7,533 nt of DNA, from the NCBI GenBank assembly GCA_036505215.1, contig DASXTW010000142.1, positions 1-7,533 on the forward strand. The letters run 5' to 3'. Shown piece after piece: positions 5,594 to 7,533 of the stretch. A program made the position numbers and the translations under genes. Within the stretch, counting starts at the first letter, position 1, and each line of letters opens with the position of its first letter. The notes beneath the pieces are model-generated. The model did not search any database. It saw nothing but the letters and a program-made list of their open reading frames with translations, and was not told the DNA's origin. The stretch comes from DASXTW01 sp036505215. Its GTDB lineage: Bacteria > Actinomycetota > UBA4738.

Positions 5594-6603
5594 GTTGCCG
5601 CATCTTGGCCAGACCGACCGCCGAGGCGCTGCTCCAGCCAGCGGGCGGCGAGGCACGCGAACTCGGGGAGGCCCAGTCGCTCCGGCCTGGTCAGCGGGGC
5701 GATCCCACAGGCGGCCAGGACGCTCCGGGTCTCCTCTTGCCCGAGGCCGAGGCGGGCCATGGCGCTGCGGATGGTCTTGCGCCGTTGTTCGAACGCGCCG
5801 TCGATGACGGTCCACAGCGCCTCCGCATCCACGTCGACCGGAGGCGGCCGGCGAATCAGCGAGACAAGGACGGAGTCGACGTTCGGCTGTGGCCAGAACA
5901 CAGCTCGCGAGACCCTACGGAGGATCCGGGCCTCGGCTCGATAGGCCACCCTGAGGCTCAGCGCACCGAACTGTCGCTCTCCCGGGCGAGCCGCCAGCCG
6001 CTCGCCCACCTCACGCTGGACCATGATCAAGAAGCGCTCGACTCTGGGCTCTTGCACCAGAACGCTCATGACCACCGGTACGGCCACGTTGTAAGGAAGG
6101 TTGGCGGCCATCGTCCACGGACCCGGATCATCCAAGAGCGAACCCCAGTCCGCGGTCAGCGCATCGGCCACCTCGACGCGCACGCGATCGAAGCCGCCGA
6201 CTGCCTCCTCCAACGCGGGTGCCAGCCTCCGGTCGATCTCGATCGCCAGAACGAACGCACCGCGCTCGGCCAGCGCCCGCGTCAGCGAGCCGAGGCCCGC
6301 GCCCACCTCCAACACGTGAGCCCCTGGCTCGACTTCGGCGAGCTCGGCGATGCGCCGCGCCAGGGCCGGCTCGATGAGGAAGTGCTGCCCCAGGGACTTC
6401 TTTGGCCGGATCCCGTGGCGGGCAGCAAGCGCCCGCAGCGCACTGGGAGTCAGGGCCGCGGGAGGCAGTGGAGAGTCGGAGCCCTGGTGCTCGGAGCTAC
6501 CAGGTGAGCTGGACGTTGGCCACGCCCTGGCCGAGCGGCGCGATCTGGGCGAAGGCCGAGTCGCAGAGGTCGATGATCCTTCCGGGGACGCCGTAGGGGC
6601 CAC
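5590..6603 (-). CDS. rsmA: 16S rRNA dimethyltransferase RsmA/KsgA, start uncertain
   Basis: SAM-dependent enzyme that dimethylates two adjacent adenines (A1518 and A1519 in E. coli) near the 3' end of 16S rRNA, a late quality check in small-subunit assembly; its loss gives kasugamycin resistance. Counting from GTG at 6603, motifs are KKSLGQHFL (68-76), the SAM loop LEVGAGLGSLT (98-108), AIEIDRRL (120-127), VADAL (145-149), catalytic NLPY (168-171), FWPQPNVDSV (236-245) and the C-terminal FEQRRKTIRSAM (271-282). The start is unclear. Homology begins near residue 51, yet there is no in-frame ATG, GTG or TTG between residue 1 and the SAM motif. The GTG at 6603 would overlap the preceding gene by 107 nt and lacks a ribosome site. 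CTG codons at 6468 and 6453 would give 292 or 287 residues, which fits the family better. The 3' end is coupled to ispE. Enzyme identity is secure; the 5' boundary is not. Confidence 0.93.
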   Translation of the reverse strand: MAPTASPEGSSTSATRPSPRSRRSARAWPTSSSPGSSEHQGSDSPLPPAALTPSALRALAARHGIRPKKSLGQHFLIEPALARRIAELAEVEPGAHVLEVGAGLGSLTRALAERGAFVLAIEIDRRLAPALEEAVGGFDRVRVEVADALTADWGSLLDDPGPWTMAANLPYNVAVPVVMSVLVQEPRVERFLIMVQREVGERLAARPGERQFGALSLRVAYRAEARILRRVSRAVFWPQPNVDSVLVSLIRRPPPVDVDAEALWTVIDGAFEQRRKTIRSAMARLGLGQEETRSVLAACGIAPLTRPERLGLPEFACLAARWLEQRLGGRSGQDAAT

Positions 6604-7435
6604 GGTCGTTGATTACCACAGTGACCGTCTTGCCGTTGTCCAGGTTGGTCACCTTGACCCGGGTGCCGAAGGGAAGCTTCAGGTGTGCGGCGTAGTTCCC
6701 TTCCTCCCGGCAGAAGTCGTACCAGGAAGCCTGGCCGATCTGGTACCCGTGCGGTCCAGGCGGAGCCATCCCTTGCATGACCACCTCGTCGACCGCCTCG
6801 GTGGTGATCTGCTCGGACAGCAGGTCTCTCGTGACCTCCGTTCCATTGACGTACGTCACTCGGTAGGTACGAACGGCGCTCCCGAGGCGCCCGGGGGTGA
6901 CCACTTTCGACTGGCCCGGCCCCAAATCCTTCGAGTACTTGATGAGGGTTTCGTACGGCGTGGATTCCTTCCTGGTCTGGACGATCTGCCGGATCCGGAC
7001 GACCTTCAACCGCATGCCCGGCCCCAGTGTGGTCGTCTCCGACGGGATGATCAGATCGGTCTTCTCCACCCTGACGCGGAGAGCGGCCAGCAGGTCTTCC
7101 ACCGTCAACGCGTTCGTCAGGATCGGTCGGGGCTGCCGCGGCCCGATCTGTACGGCCAGAGCTAGGACCGGGATGCCGTCGGGGAACAACTGACTCCAGA
7201 CGGCCAGCGCCTCGGCCGCCTCCTTCCAGGTCTTGACCGGATCGCCTTTGACCACCCACACATCGCGATGATGGCCGGCACCCGCTCGCGCAGCGAGTGC
7301 TTGCGAGACCGTGAGGTTCAGGGTCGGATTGAAGCCGCGGCCCTCCAGGGCGAGTGATATCGAGGTCCCGAGAAGGCTCGCACCGACGACGAATGTGAGA
7401 CCCAGGAGGCCCAGCCGCCGCGCCCTCACCGTCAT
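6497..7435 (-). CDS. Exported cell-wall protein with DUF348-like, G5 and RlpA-like (double-psi beta-barrel) domains
   Basis: Probably an extracytoplasmic peptidoglycan-binding or remodelling protein of 312 residues. The N-terminus is basic (RARR) followed by a hydrophobic segment (about 8-30), a signal peptide or membrane anchor. Residues 36-87 match nothing I recognise. About 88-146 resemble one DUF348 unit (TVEDLL...D.IIPS). A G5 domain covers about 147-222 (YETLIKYSKDLGPGQ, TYRVTYVNGTEV). The end, 231-312, is an RlpA-like barrel: GQASWY, LPFGTRVKVTNL, NGKTVTVVINDRGPYG (Asp277), IIDL and APLGQGV. The architecture parallels RpfB (DUF348-G5-lysozyme-like) and YabE (DUF348-G5-3D), which sit at the same place beside ksgA in Mycobacterium and Bacillus, but with a different ending. 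The Glu-containing TA(N/S)GE segment of classical RlpA transglycosylases is absent, so catalysis is uncertain. The ATG has AGGTGGG 5 nt upstream. It is likely first in an operon with rsmA and ispE. Confidence 0.88.
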   Translation of the reverse strand: MTVRARRLGLLGLTFVVGASLLGTSISLALEGRGFNPTLNLTVSQALAARAGAGHHRDVWVVKGDPVKTWKEAAEALAVWSQLFPDGIPVLALAVQIGPRQPRPILTNALTVEDLLAALRVRVEKTDLIIPSETTTLGPGMRLKVVRIRQIVQTRKESTPYETLIKYSKDLGPGQSKVVTPGRLGSAVRTYRVTYVNGTEVTRDLLSEQITTEAVDEVVMQGMAPPGPHGYQIGQASWYDFCREEGNYAAHLKLPFGTRVKVTNLDNGKTVTVVINDRGPYGVPGRIIDLCDSAFAQIAPLGQGVANVQLTW

Positions 7436-7458
7436 GTCGACCCACCTACTAACAAGAG

Positions 7459-7498
7459 GCGCAGCGGGGAGGGAGCCGCCGCCAGGGCGGCGCTGCGC
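7459..7498 (-). promoter_or_regulatory. Strong hairpin in the leader of the G5/RlpA-like gene
   Basis: In the 98-bp stretch upstream of the ATG, GCGCAGCG (7459-7466) and CGCTGCGC (7491-7498) form a perfect 8-bp stem. Inside it CCGC and GCGG can form a second short stem with a 4-nt loop. On the minus-strand RNA the structure ends about 11 nt before the AGGTGGG ribosome site and is followed by CTCTTGTT. It could be a terminator of the gene further upstream, an attenuator, or a structure that affects translation start. The remaining leader (7499-7533) shows no clear promoter. Confidence 0.4.
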
Positions 7499-7533
7499 AC
7501 GACAGGTCGGGAAACTAGCAAAGCCTCAACCTA

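Noticed and set aside
4571..5944. 457-codon plus-strand frame across the tRNA, ispE and part of rsmA
   Set aside because: It would contain a whole tRNA gene and run antisense to two clear enzymes; no family motif is seen.
5605..6507. 300-codon plus-strand frame opposite rsmA
   Set aside because: Antisense shadow of rsmA; Gln/Arg/Pro-rich with no domain.
7436..7533. c-di-AMP (ydaO) riboswitch before the wall-protein gene
   Set aside because: Expected by analogy with actinobacterial rpf genes, but the conserved GGGG-containing and CCGAACCCG..AGCTAACC motifs are not in these 98 bp. It could still lie outside the window.
1..7533. CRISPR arrays, insertion sequences, integrases, phage or defence genes
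   Set aside because: No evenly spaced repeats, terminal inverted repeats with a transposase, or defence-type motifs were found; every sizeable reading frame is explained by the core genes or their shadows.

Overview
This GC-rich window looks like chromosomal core from a high-GC Gram-positive bacterium, most likely an actinobacterium (Actinomycetota). It reads as an ordinary housekeeping locus with a few lineage-specific twists, not as an accessory island. The gene order is the main argument. On the minus strand, in transcription order, it has a G5-domain cell-wall protein, rsmA (ksgA), ispE, glmU, prs, rplY (ctc) and pth. Bacillus subtilis has the same order (yabE-ksgA-ispE-glmU/gcaD-prs-ctc-pth/spoVC, with extra genes between). 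Mycobacterium tuberculosis has the same two blocks (rpfB-ksgA-ispE and glmU-prsA-rplY-pth). The GC content, heavy GTG/TTG start usage, the Tat-signal CHRD protein and the acidic L25 tail favour Actinobacteria. I cannot place it at genus level.

Layout from the right edge (the 5' end of the minus-strand genes) to the left. A 98-bp leader with a strong hairpin (7436-7533) precedes an exported protein with DUF348-like, G5 and RlpA-like double-psi beta-barrel domains (6497-7435). rsmA follows with an ambiguous start, and ispE overlaps it by an ATGA junction. A tRNA-Gln(UUG) gene (4621-4692) lies on the plus strand, only 4 nt from the ispE stop. The intergenic region 4410-4620 appears to hold a divergent pair of promoters, one for the tRNA and one for glmU. 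glmU (TTG start) and prs (GTG start) overlap by 8 nt. Next comes a plus-strand gene for a small Tat-exported CHRD-domain protein (1399-1911), convergent with prs and divergent from rplY. Then rplY with its own candidate promoter, and last a partial pth running off the left edge.

The genes combine cell-envelope supply with translation. GlmU makes UDP-GlcNAc, IspE belongs to the MEP isoprenoid route that feeds the lipid carrier, and the G5/RlpA-like protein probably acts on finished peptidoglycan. Prs makes PRPP for nucleotides, His and Trp. RsmA, L25, Pth and tRNA-Gln serve the ribosome and tRNA pool.

No CRISPR array, insertion sequence, integrase, phage gene or toxin-antitoxin pair was seen. 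The points most worth a second look are the RlpA-like domain in the RpfB/YabE position, the divergent uridyltransferase half of GlmU, the missing canonical rsmA start, the plus-strand tRNA against the operon, and the CHRD gene inserted between prs and rplY.
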